NCBI GenBank assembly: GCA_002716385.1
Contig: PBAX01000014.1
Location: 1 to 64,000, forward strand
Reading direction: 5' to 3'
DNA from: Phycisphaerae bacterium
Lineage (GTDB): Bacteria; Planctomycetota; Phycisphaerae; Phycisphaerales; SM1A02
Length of the DNA stretch: 64,000 nt
The first letter of the stretch is position 1. Every line of letters begins with the position of its first letter. Shown in pieces: positions 46,296-55,462 of this stretch. The translations under genes were made by a program, and so were the position numbers. Below the pieces are notes generated by a model, which was not told the DNA's origin, did no database searches, and worked only from the letters and a program-made list of their open reading frames with translations.

Positions 46296-47351
46296 TCAGC
46301 CCTTCAAACGCCCCTGACGGGCCAGATATTCAGGCAGTTTACGAAGGGCCGCAACCTGACGCAAAGTTTCCTTGGCAGGTTGAGCAGGAATGCCCGCTAC
46401 GACCTCTCCAGCGGCGACATTCTTTATGACGCCCGCCTTGGCACCGATTCTGGCCCCATCACCGACCTTGAGGTGTTCGACAATCCCGGCATGGGCACCA
46501 ATCTGGACACCATCCCCGATCTGGGCCGATCCCGCGATGCCCGCCTGGGCGGCGATCACCGTCGAACGACCGATGCTCACGTTGTGGGCGACCTGAACGA
46601 GATTGTCGAGCTTGGTGTTGTCCCCGATCGTCGTGGCACCGAACTTGCCTCGGTCGATGCAGCTCCCCGCCCCGATCTCCACGTCATCACCGATGTGTAC
46701 CGTTCCCAGATGCGGAACCTTCAACAATCCACCACCTTCGGGATCCGGTCGATACCCGAATCCATCGGCGCCAACCACGACAGATGGATGAACACGGCAA
46801 CCCCGACCGAGGCAGCACGTGTGCTCGATGACCACATTGGCGTGAAGCGTGGTGCCGTCGCCGATGACCACATCGGAGCCTATTCGTACACCGGCATCGA
46901 GCATGACGGCATTTCCGATGACGGAACGGGCCCCGATGGTCACATGGGGACCGACATGGGCACCTGAGTCGACCTGCGCCGACTCGTGGATGATCGCCGT
47001 CGGATGGATCCCCGGTTCCATGGGATGTTCAGCCGCCTTCGAGAAGGATTCCAGAACATGCAGCATCGCGATCTCGGCATCTTCGACGAGAATCACCGCA
47101 CGAGCGGATGGATCGTGTCCCGAAACATCGATGCCTCGAGTCACCAACGCCGCGCCGGCCGCGGCATCCTGCCAGCTCCGCGACCACTTGTCGGCATGGA
47201 TGAAGGTCAGTTCGTCCGAACCCGCATCATTCAGGGAGTTGAGACCGTTGATGACCAGATTGCCACAACCATCGAACGGCTCGCCCAGAAAGGCGGCGAT
47301 GTCGGCAACAGTCGATCCGATCTGAATGGGTCCACCGGAGGGTTCCGGCAT
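46296..47351 (-). CDS. lpxD: UDP-3-O-acylglucosamine N-acyltransferase LpxD (copy 1)
   Basis: LpxD adds the N-linked acyl chain after LpxC. The 351-residue protein has the N-terminal substrate-binding domain (LNDAGSDELTFIHADKW) followed by hexapeptide repeats, with GADGFGYRPDPEGG and DNLVQVAHNVSIGRSTV holding the catalytic histidine. It starts three bases after the ompH-like gene upstream. A second lpxD is encoded at 51196-52242. Confidence 0.94.
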   Translation of the reverse strand: MPEPSGGPIQIGSTVADIAAFLGEPFDGCGNLVINGLNSLNDAGSDELTFIHADKWSRSWQDAAAGAALVTRGIDVSGHDPSARAVILVEDAEIAMLHVLESFSKAAEHPMEPGIHPTAIIHESAQVDSGAHVGPHVTIGARSVIGNAVMLDAGVRIGSDVVIGDGTTLHANVVIEHTCCLGRGCRVHPSVVVGADGFGYRPDPEGGGLLKVPHLGTVHIGDDVEIGAGSCIDRGKFGATTIGDNTKLDNLVQVAHNVSIGRSTVIAAQAGIAGSAQIGDGVQIGAHAGIVEHLKVGDGARIGAKAGVIKNVAAGEVVAGIPAQPAKETLRQVAALRKLPEYLARQGRLKG

Positions 47352-47354
47352 GGC

Positions 47355-47975
47355 TCAGGAGCCTCCGGCTCGGAAGGCCGCATTCATTCTGGTGATCAAG
47401 GCTTCCGTCACATCGAGCTGCTCTCGAGCGAAGAGCACTCGACGGCTTGAGATCTGGGCGAGGATGTCCTTGGCGTCCTCTGGAATCGGGACAACAGAGT
47501 CGTCGACGAGAATCAGATCCAGACCCTGTTCGTTCGCCATGTCCATGGCGGACGTCTTGATCTTGTCGTAGATCGCCTTGATCTGGGTGTCGTTGAATTC
47601 CATCCGGCGACCCTGATGAAGCGCGACGTATGCCTGAAACTCGAGTGCCGCCATCTCGTACTTGCGTTCTGCTTCCTTGTACTTGTCGGAACCGACGGGG
47701 TAGTCCTCGGTATCCGCAAGCATCTCCTCCACTTCCTCGCGTCGTCGAACGGCCTCTTCTTCGAGTTCCGAACCCATCTCGAGCAACTGGGCCTCCACCG
47801 AGACCCATTCTTCGAGGCCGTTGAAGGTCTTCTCGAGGTTGACCACGGCGACAGCGGACTTCGGTGCCGGCGATGCCTGATTGGCATCGGTCCGATCATT
47901 GAAAAGGAGCGAGATGGCCAGCGCAGTGGCCAGAACGGTAATGGTGATGTTGCCGAGTGTATTCATCTGTTTCAT
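47355..47975 (-). CDS. OmpH/Skp-family periplasmic chaperone (copy 1)
   Basis: This 206-residue protein has an N-terminal hydrophobic signal (NITITVLATALAISLLF). The Skp-type fold is short beta (AVAVVNLEKTF), then a long helical hairpin, then beta (LILVDDSVVP). Skp holds unfolded outer-membrane proteins for delivery to BamA. It sits between a second OmpH-like gene and lpxD, a common arrangement. Confidence 0.87.
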   Translation of the reverse strand: MKQMNTLGNITITVLATALAISLLFNDRTDANQASPAPKSAVAVVNLEKTFNGLEEWVSVEAQLLEMGSELEEEAVRRREEVEEMLADTEDYPVGSDKYKEAERKYEMAALEFQAYVALHQGRRMEFNDTQIKAIYDKIKTSAMDMANEQGLDLILVDDSVVPIPEDAKDILAQISSRRVLFAREQLDVTEALITRMNAAFRAGGS

Positions 47976-48023
47976 GTTTGCTTCCAGTTGCGGAGGTGCG
48001 TGTACTGATGCGATGGACGGCGA

Positions 48024-48656
48024 TCAGCGTGTTCCCTGATCCGCTGCATAGGCGTTGTTCATTCGAATGATCAGCTGTTCGGTAATGTCGATGCTGGGCG
48101 ATGCGTAGAGCACGCGACGCGTGCTGATCTGCTGCCGGACCTGTGTTTCCCGTGGCATCTGGGCGTCCTTGACGGTCCGGACGGCCTGACCGGCATCACT
48201 GATGAGCACGATGCTGATCCCCTCGACTTCGGCGAGTTCTGCGACCGCATCGGAGATCTTCTTGAAGAGATCCTGCAGCAGCAGGGACTTCTCGATGTCC
48301 ACCTGCTGCTTGATGTATTCACGCCAGGCCGCGGCCCGAACGAGCGTCATATCCAGTTCCTGTCGAAGCGTCTCCATCCTGACTGGATCGACGGTGTCCT
48401 CCATCTCTGTCTGGAGTTCCTCGATCTTGGCCAGACGATCAGTGTTCTCCGTCTCGATCCTCTGGGCAAGCGCCATCAATCCGGCCTGGGCATCCACCCG
48501 TTCCGTCAATCCTTCTCGAACACGGTTGATGTCGATGATGGCCATGGATGATGGCGGCGCCATGTTTCTGGCTGCACCGACGTTCATGGTCAGGCCCAAC
48601 ACGGCTGCTACGGCCCCAAGGCATACTGAAAAAGTGATTCTGTCACGATTGAACAT
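48024..48656 (-). CDS. OmpH/Skp-family periplasmic chaperone (copy 2)
   Basis: This 210-residue protein has ATG 48656 behind GGGAGAGG. The signal segment (VCLGAVAAVLGLTMNVGA) is followed by MAIIDINRVREGL, a coiled-coil arm (LAQRIETENTDRLAKIEEL) and ISIVLISDAGQAV at the end. The two OmpH-like proteins share the pattern of the ends (TRRVLYASPSIDITEQLI versus SRRVLFAREQLDVTEALI), so they look like a tandem duplication. Confidence 0.86.
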   Translation of the reverse strand: MFNRDRITFSVCLGAVAAVLGLTMNVGAARNMAPPSSMAIIDINRVREGLTERVDAQAGLMALAQRIETENTDRLAKIEELQTEMEDTVDPVRMETLRQELDMTLVRAAAWREYIKQQVDIEKSLLLQDLFKKISDAVAELAEVEGISIVLISDAGQAVRTVKDAQMPRETQVRQQISTRRVLYASPSIDITEQLIIRMNNAYAADQGTR

Positions 48657-48693
48657 GTGATGGCCTCTCCCTATCCCGTTGTCAGGTATGGAA

Positions 48694-51075
48694 TCAGAAC
48701 GGCAATTCAGCAGAGAAGCTGAAAAGCTGAGTGTCATCATACTCCGCCTTCATCATCGGGAAGGCAAAGTCGAAGGCCAATGGGGTCGGCCCCAGCTGGG
48801 GCAGATACAGGCGGACACCCACCCCTACCGCGAGCCGGTAGTCGCTGAACCCGACCGTATCGGTCACGGTGCCCGAATCGCAGAAGACCACCCCATCGAT
48901 CACGGTGCTCACAAGCGGGAACTGGTACTGCGAGCCGAGAAACACAAGCCAGTTGCCACCGATTGGAATGTCGTTTGGTCCCCCCGGCACGCTCGGGGTC
49001 CCCTTTGGACTGACCGTTCTGAATTCGAATCCACGCAGGGTTCGACCACCCAGATAGAACCGTTCATAGGTTGGCGCGTTGCCACCGAAGATGTAGCCCG
49101 CGGAGGCATCCAGACGAAGCGTCGATGTGCGACCGAGGAAATCCCTGTCCAGCGCGAAGTATCCGGTGTAATCCACCCGGGTCCGATTGAATGTCAGATC
49201 ACCCGCGTAGAGTCCGAAGTTGTCGAAGTTCAGATCGATTCGACTGCCTGAGGTCGGACGAACCATCCGATCGATCGTGGTCCTCACGAGCGAGAAGCCC
49301 GTGTCGACCGCGTCATCAGGCCCTTCATCCTCGTAGATCTCGAGCGGTGCCCCGAACACGATGTCCTCGAGGCGGATGTTGGCCACGTTTAGCCTGCCCT
49401 CGATCACCCAGACATCCCCAAGCCGACGACTCAACTGCGCGCCGGCATAGAGACGCTGCTCCGTGTAGTCGCGGAAGATTCGACGATAGTACCCGGCCGT
49501 TCCACCGAGGGTGTAGGCCGTATCGAAGATGTTCGGATTCGACAAGGAGACGTCGTACGCGAAGATCTCGTTACCTGGCTGGAAGGTGACGTTGAACTTC
49601 TGTCCCGCACCGCGGAATGCCCGACCGCGAACCAGCTCGGTGAAGGTCTCCGGGATATCGAAGATGTCGAAGTTGTCCTGATTCAGCGAGATGCTGCCCA
49701 GAACACCGGAGTCGGAACCGAAACCGACACCAAAGTTAAGCGATCCCGTGTTCTTCTCTTTGACCTCGACGAGCACATCTCGATGGCCCGGGTTGTCCTC
49801 CGATTCCTGCTGAACAGTCACACGGACATCGTTGAACAGACCTGTCTGCTCGATCCGCTCCTTGGCACCCTCGATCTCGTTGCCATCGAATCGTCGGCCG
49901 GGCTCAAGATAGATCGGACGACGGATGATCCGGTCCCGGGTCAGGCTATTGCCATGGATGTTCACCATGCCGACCTTCGCGATCTCACCCTCACGCACCT
50001 CGATACGGACGTCCACGACCGCGGATCCCGCCTCTCGACGGACCGGGAAGAGCTGGACCTGCGTATCCAGATAGCCCATCGCGCCGTAGCTGTTTCGAAT
50101 GATTTCAGTCGATTTCTGCACCCGATCGGCGCGATACACATCACCCTTCTTGAGCGTGATGAGCGCAGCCAGCTGGTCGGCGGCGAACACCTCGAGCTCA
50201 CTTCCATTGAAGGCGCTCGAGCGGATGTCGCCGACACGGAATCGCTCGCCTTCCTCGATCAGATAGAGAACCTTGGCTTCCTTCTGATCCGGCGAGATCT
50301 CGATCGTCCGATCGACCCTGACATCGAGGTAACCACGATCCTTGTAGTAGTTGTCGAGCGACTTCACATCCGCGGCCAGCATCTCGTTGTCGAGCTCGCC
50401 GCGGATGAGGAACGGAAACCAGGTACGAGTGCTGATCTCGGCCTGAAGAACCTTGGTCGGGAAGTGCGTGTTCCCAACGAACTCGATGTGTCGGACCCGG
50501 ACACGCGGACCCTCGATGATCTCGTATATCAGGACATCGTTCTCATCCAGCTGCTGTTGATCGATCCCGACGGTCGTGAGGTAGTAACCCTTCTTGCGAT
50601 ACGCTTCGCGCATCGTCCGCAGTCCTCGCTCGATCAGAAAGTCGTCACGTGCCGAACCCCTTCGCAAGCCGGTGGGACCGAGCAATGCGGAGTCGCTGAT
50701 GACACGGTTGCCCACGACCTGAACCTGAGCAAGGAGCGTCTGCTCCTTGAAGTAGTACGTCAGCGCAACCGTTCCATCATCCAGAAGCGTGGCCTCGACA
50801 TCGATGCTCGAGAAGTCCCCCAGACGAGTGAGCCTCGATATGTCGCCACGTGAAGTTGACGGTTCGTAGGGTGAGCCGACCCTTGATCGGATGTTGTTGA
50901 GTACCTTCTGCTCCGGAACACGGTCCAGACCGGAGAAGGTGATCTTCGACACAGGCCTGTCCAGGAGCTGTTCCTGTTGAGCCATCACGGCGGTGGTACC
51001 AAACTGTACGACCCCCAGGAGCAGGACCAGCAGTGGCGCCACCCCACGAATTGCGTTGTAAAGCGAGCGTCGCAT
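48694..51075 (-). CDS. bamA: Outer-membrane protein assembly factor BamA
   Basis: This 793-residue protein has a signal peptide (LLVLLLGVVQFGTTAVMAQQ), five POTRA-like domains to about residue 430 and a C-terminal beta-barrel with the Omp85 motif region (YERFYLGGRTLRGFEFR). The C-terminal residue is Phe. BamA inserts barrels into the outer membrane. First gene of bamA-ompH-ompH-lpxD-lpxC/fabZ-lpxA, all on the reverse strand. Confidence 0.95.
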   Translation of the reverse strand: MRRSLYNAIRGVAPLLVLLLGVVQFGTTAVMAQQEQLLDRPVSKITFSGLDRVPEQKVLNNIRSRVGSPYEPSTSRGDISRLTRLGDFSSIDVEATLLDDGTVALTYYFKEQTLLAQVQVVGNRVISDSALLGPTGLRRGSARDDFLIERGLRTMREAYRKKGYYLTTVGIDQQQLDENDVLIYEIIEGPRVRVRHIEFVGNTHFPTKVLQAEISTRTWFPFLIRGELDNEMLAADVKSLDNYYKDRGYLDVRVDRTIEISPDQKEAKVLYLIEEGERFRVGDIRSSAFNGSELEVFAADQLAALITLKKGDVYRADRVQKSTEIIRNSYGAMGYLDTQVQLFPVRREAGSAVVDVRIEVREGEIAKVGMVNIHGNSLTRDRIIRRPIYLEPGRRFDGNEIEGAKERIEQTGLFNDVRVTVQQESEDNPGHRDVLVEVKEKNTGSLNFGVGFGSDSGVLGSISLNQDNFDIFDIPETFTELVRGRAFRGAGQKFNVTFQPGNEIFAYDVSLSNPNIFDTAYTLGGTAGYYRRIFRDYTEQRLYAGAQLSRRLGDVWVIEGRLNVANIRLEDIVFGAPLEIYEDEGPDDAVDTGFSLVRTTIDRMVRPTSGSRIDLNFDNFGLYAGDLTFNRTRVDYTGYFALDRDFLGRTSTLRLDASAGYIFGGNAPTYERFYLGGRTLRGFEFRTVSPKGTPSVPGGPNDIPIGGNWLVFLGSQYQFPLVSTVIDGVVFCDSGTVTDTVGFSDYRLAVGVGVRLYLPQLGPTPLAFDFAFPMMKAEYDDTQLFSFSAELPF

Positions 51076-51195
51076 GAATCGACCGGAGGATATCCGCCCC
51101 CGGGGCTGACCGCTACGAGGAGGCCCCGGTTGTCTGGTAGTCTGCTCGCCTCAGGAGGGTTCAATTCGCCCCCTGGAACAGGAGATCCCCCGGAA

Positions 51196-52242
51196 ATGCT
51201 TCTTTCGGAACTGGCCCAGCAGGTTGATGCCGTACTTGATGGCGATGGAGTAATCGAGATATCAGCCTGTGCTGGTATTCGAGAAGCTGGTCCTCATGAG
51301 GTCACTTTCCTGGCCAATGCCAAGTACCAATCTCATCTTTCGGCCACCAAGGCAGCCGCGGTATTCATCAGGGAGTCCGATCCCTGCCCGGAAGGCGTGA
51401 ACAGGCTGATCTGCGACGACCCCTACTTCGCCTTCCGCAACGCCACTGTGATTCTGCATGGGCATCGTGTCCATCCCGAGGTCATGGAGGATGAGGGCCG
51501 AGGCATATCGAGCAGGGCCGTGATCCACCCGGAAGCCTCGATCGGAAACGACAATCGGATTCATCCGAATGTGACGATCGAAAAAGGCGCTCGGATCGGC
51601 GATCGATGCCACCTGTATCCGGGCGTGTACATCGGCCCCGATGTGGAAATCGGGGATGACTGCATTCTCTATGCCAATGTCGCCGTCTACGATGGATGCA
51701 AGCTCGGCAACCGGGTGACGGTTCACGCCTGTTCGGCGATCGGCAATGATGGTTTCGGATACGCCACCCACGCCGGTGCCCATCACAAGATTCCACAGAC
51801 TGGGATCACCATTCTCGAGGACGACGTCGAGATCGGATCCAACTGCGCCATCGAACGGGCGACTCTGGGCGCCACCGTGGTCGGCGAAGGAACGAAGTTC
51901 GCCGATCTGATATCCATCGGACACGGCACCACCATCGGCAAGCATTGCCTGCTGGTCTCACTCGTCGGCATCGCGGGCTCCGTCGAGGTGGGCGACTACG
52001 TGGCGTTGGGCGGTCAGACCGGCGTGGCCGGCCATCTGCGGATCGGAAACCAGGTCCAGGCACTGGCCAAGACCGGCATCACGGGTGATGTCCCCGACGG
52101 GTCCATCGTCGGCGGCGCGCCGGCCGTGGATGCGGACACGGCCAAGAGGAACGCGTTGGCCGCCATGAGCCTGGGCGCACTTGTTCGAAGAGTCCGTTCA
52201 CTGGAACGGACCATCGACAAGATGAATCAACGAGAAGAATAG
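51196..52242 (+). CDS. lpxD: UDP-3-O-acylglucosamine N-acyltransferase LpxD (copy 2)
   Basis: This 348-residue protein starts at ATG 51196 with AGGAG upstream. It has the LpxD N-terminal domain (GPHEVTFLANAKYQSHL), hexapeptide repeats, GNDGFGYATHAGAHHK, and FADLISIGHGTTIGKH with the catalytic histidine, then a C-terminal helix. It lies divergently from bamA and ends 16 bases inside the opposing gcvT gene. Its second-domain sequence differs clearly from copy 1, so the duplication is old. Confidence 0.92.
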   Translation: MLLSELAQQVDAVLDGDGVIEISACAGIREAGPHEVTFLANAKYQSHLSATKAAAVFIRESDPCPEGVNRLICDDPYFAFRNATVILHGHRVHPEVMEDEGRGISSRAVIHPEASIGNDNRIHPNVTIEKGARIGDRCHLYPGVYIGPDVEIGDDCILYANVAVYDGCKLGNRVTVHACSAIGNDGFGYATHAGAHHKIPQTGITILEDDVEIGSNCAIERATLGATVVGEGTKFADLISIGHGTTIGKHCLLVSLVGIAGSVEVGDYVALGGQTGVAGHLRIGNQVQALAKTGITGDVPDGSIVGGAPAVDADTAKRNALAAMSLGALVRRVRSLERTIDKMNQREE

Positions 52243-53351
52243 AACGGCAGGTTCGTCACTTCGCCTTCCAGAACCTGCTTGCCGAAGTCGATCTGGAGCG
52301 GCTTTCCGGCCTCTGCATGCTCGATGTCCACACGAATGATGGCGATGGGCTTGTCCAGTGTCGGGCTCAGGCATCCGCTGGTCACCACACCCACGGTCTG
52401 CTCACCCGACTTCACAGGCATGCCCTGCCTGGGCGCCCGCCGTCCTTCGAGGATCAGTCCGGTCGTCGTTCGTTTCAGCCCGGCCGCATGGATGCGCTGA
52501 AGCGCCTCCTGTCCTATGAATTTCTCGACCTCGGGATCATCCATTCCCTTGTCCAGAGTGATGGCGAAGTGGAGATTGGCCGTGAGTGGATCCGTGTCCT
52601 CGTCGATCTCGTGTCCATACAGGGCCATGCCCGCTTCGAGCCGCAGACTGTCTCTGGAACCAAGTCCACATGGCTTGATCGTGTCGGGCGAATCCATGTT
52701 CTTGAGCATCATCTCGACGGCCTTGTTGGCGAACATCGATGGAAGGATCACCTCGACGCCGTCCTCGCCGGTATAGCCCGTTCGTGAGATGATGAACTTT
52801 GCCATCAGAAGATTCTTCGTCGTGCTTCGGTATCGCTTCAGATTGGGAATCTCACTGGAGAAGGCCGAGAGCATCTCCATGACACGAGGCCCCTGAATCG
52901 CGATCATGGCCGTCTTGGTGGTCTGATCGACCTGCTTGAAGACGAAGTCGCCCTTTTCCCTGGCGAAATGCTGCAGCAGCTTCTCGCGATTCGCCGCATT
53001 GCAGACCATGAGGTACTCGTGCTCGTCCAGTCGTGTCACCAACGCATCATCCAGACAACCACCACGCTCGTTGCAGATGATGGTGTACCGAGCCTGTCCG
53101 ATCGCCGTACCGTGGATCTTCCTCGTGCAGATGCGATCCAGGAAACGACAGGCATCGCGACCACTGAAACGTATCCGTCCCATGTGGGAAACATCGAAGA
53201 GTCCACCGCTGTTTCGCACCTGCTTGTGCTCCTCGATGATTGAGGAGTACAGGAGCGGCATCTCCCAGCCGGCATAGGGAACCAATTTGGCGCCGTGCTC
53301 GACGTGGTACTGGTGGAACGGGGTCTGATCGAGTTGTTGTGTTGCTGACAT
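52227..53351 (-). CDS. gcvT: Glycine cleavage system T protein (aminomethyltransferase)
   Basis: This 374-residue protein transfers the methylene group of glycine to tetrahydrofolate. Motifs are LYSSIIEEHKQVRNSGGLFDVSHMG, DDALVTRL, SRTGYTGEDGVEV and the C-terminal beta-barrel (GVVTSGCLSPTLDKPIA). The last 16 bases overlap the end of lpxD. No gcvH or gcvP in the window. Confidence 0.95.
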   Translation of the reverse strand: MSATQQLDQTPFHQYHVEHGAKLVPYAGWEMPLLYSSIIEEHKQVRNSGGLFDVSHMGRIRFSGRDACRFLDRICTRKIHGTAIGQARYTIICNERGGCLDDALVTRLDEHEYLMVCNAANREKLLQHFAREKGDFVFKQVDQTTKTAMIAIQGPRVMEMLSAFSSEIPNLKRYRSTTKNLLMAKFIISRTGYTGEDGVEVILPSMFANKAVEMMLKNMDSPDTIKPCGLGSRDSLRLEAGMALYGHEIDEDTDPLTANLHFAITLDKGMDDPEVEKFIGQEALQRIHAAGLKRTTTGLILEGRRAPRQGMPVKSGEQTVGVVTSGCLSPTLDKPIAIIRVDIEHAEAGKPLQIDFGKQVLEGEVTNLPFYSSR

Positions 53352-53380
53352 CCCGTACAGGATATCGGGAGTGGAGGAGT

Positions 53381-54121
53381 TCAGGACATCTGCCTGAGTT
53401 CATCGCGAAGAATGGCCGCCAGCTCGTAATTCTCGGCGTCGAGTGCACGCTGGAGGCGATCCTCGAGTTCAGCCCGCTGGGATGAAGGGAGCTTGGGAAC
53501 AAGCAGATCACGCATCCCACGCAGGAGAATGACCTCGTTGCTCTGTTCGAAATGCTCCGCTGGCAGGATCTCCTCCAACTCCTCCAGACCGTGGTTGATC
53601 AGCTGGACCGCCATGTTTCCCTGTTCATTGCCAACGGCCAGCTCCGCTTCCGCGCGGGTCCTCATGGTGATGACCTGCGGTCGGAATGGGTCGAGACCGA
53701 ATCGGTCCTGATCGGTCGATCCGAATGACTGGCAGAAATCGATGCACTCGAGATTCCGCCTCGTATCCCTCACGACATCCTCGAATCGGCCCAGATGGAA
53801 CAGGGCCACGTATCGATGAAAGTACTGAGCGGCTTCCTCACGGAGCAATCTGGCATCCTCTGGGGAGATCACAAAGCCTCGACTTGAACCATGGGCTTCC
53901 TGATAGGTGGCGAGATCCTTCTGCACGGCATGGAGACACGATTCGAAGCCTCTGATGGTGATGCCGTCAGGGCGGCCGGCCATTTCCATCTGAAGGATGC
54001 CCAGATCTATCCGGACCTGAAGCACGGGACGAGCCTCTGGCCCTTCAACGATTCTCACGAGAAAACGACCCGGCTCATGGGGCCAGGCCTGCAGGATTTC
54101 ACTGAGATCTTGTTGAGCCAT
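53381..54121 (-). CDS. UVR-motif domain protein of unknown function
   Basis: This 246-residue soluble protein has a C-terminal UVR motif like that of UvrB/UvrC/McsA (EDRLQRALDAENYELAAIL). The middle is a mostly helical TPR-like region (RYVALFHLGRFEDVVRDTRRN). The N-terminal 70 residues are beta-strand rich. It starts 31 bases upstream of the gcvT start and may share its transcript. A protein-protein interaction role is likely; a DNA-repair role cannot be claimed from the UVR motif alone. Confidence 0.72.
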   Translation of the reverse strand: MAQQDLSEILQAWPHEPGRFLVRIVEGPEARPVLQVRIDLGILQMEMAGRPDGITIRGFESCLHAVQKDLATYQEAHGSSRGFVISPEDARLLREEAAQYFHRYVALFHLGRFEDVVRDTRRNLECIDFCQSFGSTDQDRFGLDPFRPQVITMRTRAEAELAVGNEQGNMAVQLINHGLEELEEILPAEHFEQSNEVILLRGMRDLLVPKLPSSQRAELEDRLQRALDAENYELAAILRDELRQMS

Positions 54122-54545
54122 ATGTGTTCAGACGTCCTCTGGCATTCAATAAAGCATGGTACGTGGGTTGAAGATGCGAATTTAGGCGAAAAACCTCACC
54201 CGGGGCCGGTTGTGCGGCCTGTCTTGGTTGGGGGGCTGCCAATGGGGTGGTTCCGGTTCCAATTCACGCTATTGGCTTGCCTGAGGGTCAAGATACCCCG
54301 TTTCTATACCGATTTAAACGCTCGAAAGGCTTCAAGGTTCGCCATGAAAGCTGTGTCCGACTGGTTTACGGGGGTTGAAGGCCTCAAAGACCGAATTCAG
54401 GACCGGAATCATGAAGAACTGAGCAGCTAAGTGAGAGCTTCCGGATAGTCCGGACGCATACTTGATAACCGACCAGACATGATTCTCCGCTCGTTGCGGA
54501 ACCACCGAACCAGGTCTGAACACAGTAATTGGGAACCAGTTCCGC
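54122..54545. other. Gene-free 424-bp stretch before the sigma factor gene
   Basis: No convincing gene is present. Visible elements are the hairpin GGCCG-6nt-CGGCC (54204-54219), TCCGGA-TAG-TCCGGA (near 54439-54453) and GGAA-CCAG-TTCC just before the start codon (54532-54543). A possible TTGATA box lies near 54462. It probably holds the promoter and an untranslated leader of the sigma gene. Confidence 0.35.
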
Positions 54546-55433
54546 ATGGCCTATCGCACTTCAGATCGTGACCTCGAGACCTATCTCAAGCAGATCAATC
54601 GAACGCCTCTCCTGACTCCTGAGGAAGAGAAGGAGTTGGGCTGGCGAGTCATCAATGACAATGACTTCGACGCCAAGGACCGCATGGTCAAGGCCAACCT
54701 GAGATTGGTCGTCTCGATCAGCAAGCATTACACCAGACGGGGACTTTCCCTCTCGGATCTCATCGAGGAAGGCAACATCGGCCTCATCCGAGCCGTCGAG
54801 GGATTCGATCCGGCACAGGGCGCACGATTCTCGACCTATGCCTCCTGGTGGATCAAGCAATCGATCAAGCGGACGCTCATCAACGCGGTCCAGCCAATCC
54901 ACATCCCTGCCTACATGGTCGAGTTGATCGGTCGGTGGAAGCACATGCACCGCCAGCTCACGGACGAGCTTGGAAGAACACCCAACCAGCAGGAGATGGC
55001 GGAATCCATGGGTGTACCCATGAAGAAGGCCGCTGTGATCGTTCGAGCGATGCGGGCCTACAAGTCGAGTTCCTATACACCTCGTGGTGAAGATGGACAG
55101 CCATTGGACTACGCGGACATCCTCGAGGATTCTCGTCATGAACTGCCGTTCGAGAGAACCGAACAGAATGAGCAGATCAAGGCGGTGATGGAGATGGTCA
55201 ACACCCTTGGTCCCAGGGAGGCACGGGTCCTCAAGCTCCGCTTCGGACTATCCGGGCAGGCACCGCTGACTCTGAAGGAGATCGGCACAATTGTCGGACT
55301 CACACGCGAACGCGTCAGGCAGATCGAGGTCGATACGCTGCAACGAATCAAGGCCAGACTGAATGACGATCAGCGGAATCTGTTCCGCAGTCTGGCGACG
55401 AATCCACCTGTCCAGCACAACAAGGCGTCCTGA
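54546..55433 (+). CDS. RNA polymerase sigma factor, RpoD/SigA family (short)
   Basis: This 295-residue sigma-70 factor has region 1.2 ([22 protein letters not shown]), region 2 ([35 protein letters not shown]), region 3 ([13 protein letters not shown]) and region 4 with the helix-turn-helix [20 protein letters not shown]. It lacks region 1.1 and the long insertion of typical RpoD, so it may be a group 2 factor or a reduced primary factor. The start is ATG 54546. Confidence 0.92.
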   Translation: MAYRTSDRDLETYLKQINRTPLLTPEEEKELGWRVINDNDFDAKDRMVKANLRLVVSISKHYTRRGLSLSDLIEEGNIGLIRAVEGFDPAQGARFSTYASWWIKQSIKRTLINAVQPIHIPAYMVELIGRWKHMHRQLTDELGRTPNQQEMAESMGVPMKKAAVIVRAMRAYKSSSYTPRGEDGQPLDYADILEDSRHELPFERTEQNEQIKAVMEMVNTLGPREARVLKLRFGLSGQAPLTLKEIGTIVGLTRERVRQIEVDTLQRIKARLNDDQRNLFRSLATNPPVQHNKAS

Positions 55434-55462
55434 ATCCGATCCGACCTGGGCGATGGGACTCG

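Noticed and set aside
49783-50853. Long forward-strand frame inside bamA
   Set aside because: It is antisense to the BamA POTRA region with no start signal; a shadow frame.
54122-54430. Open reading frame of about 102 codons on the forward strand before the sigma factor gene
   Set aside because: Its codon choice (TTA, AAA, GGG, GTT) differs from neighbouring genes, it has no ribosome-binding site and it ends in the leader. It looks like a chance frame.
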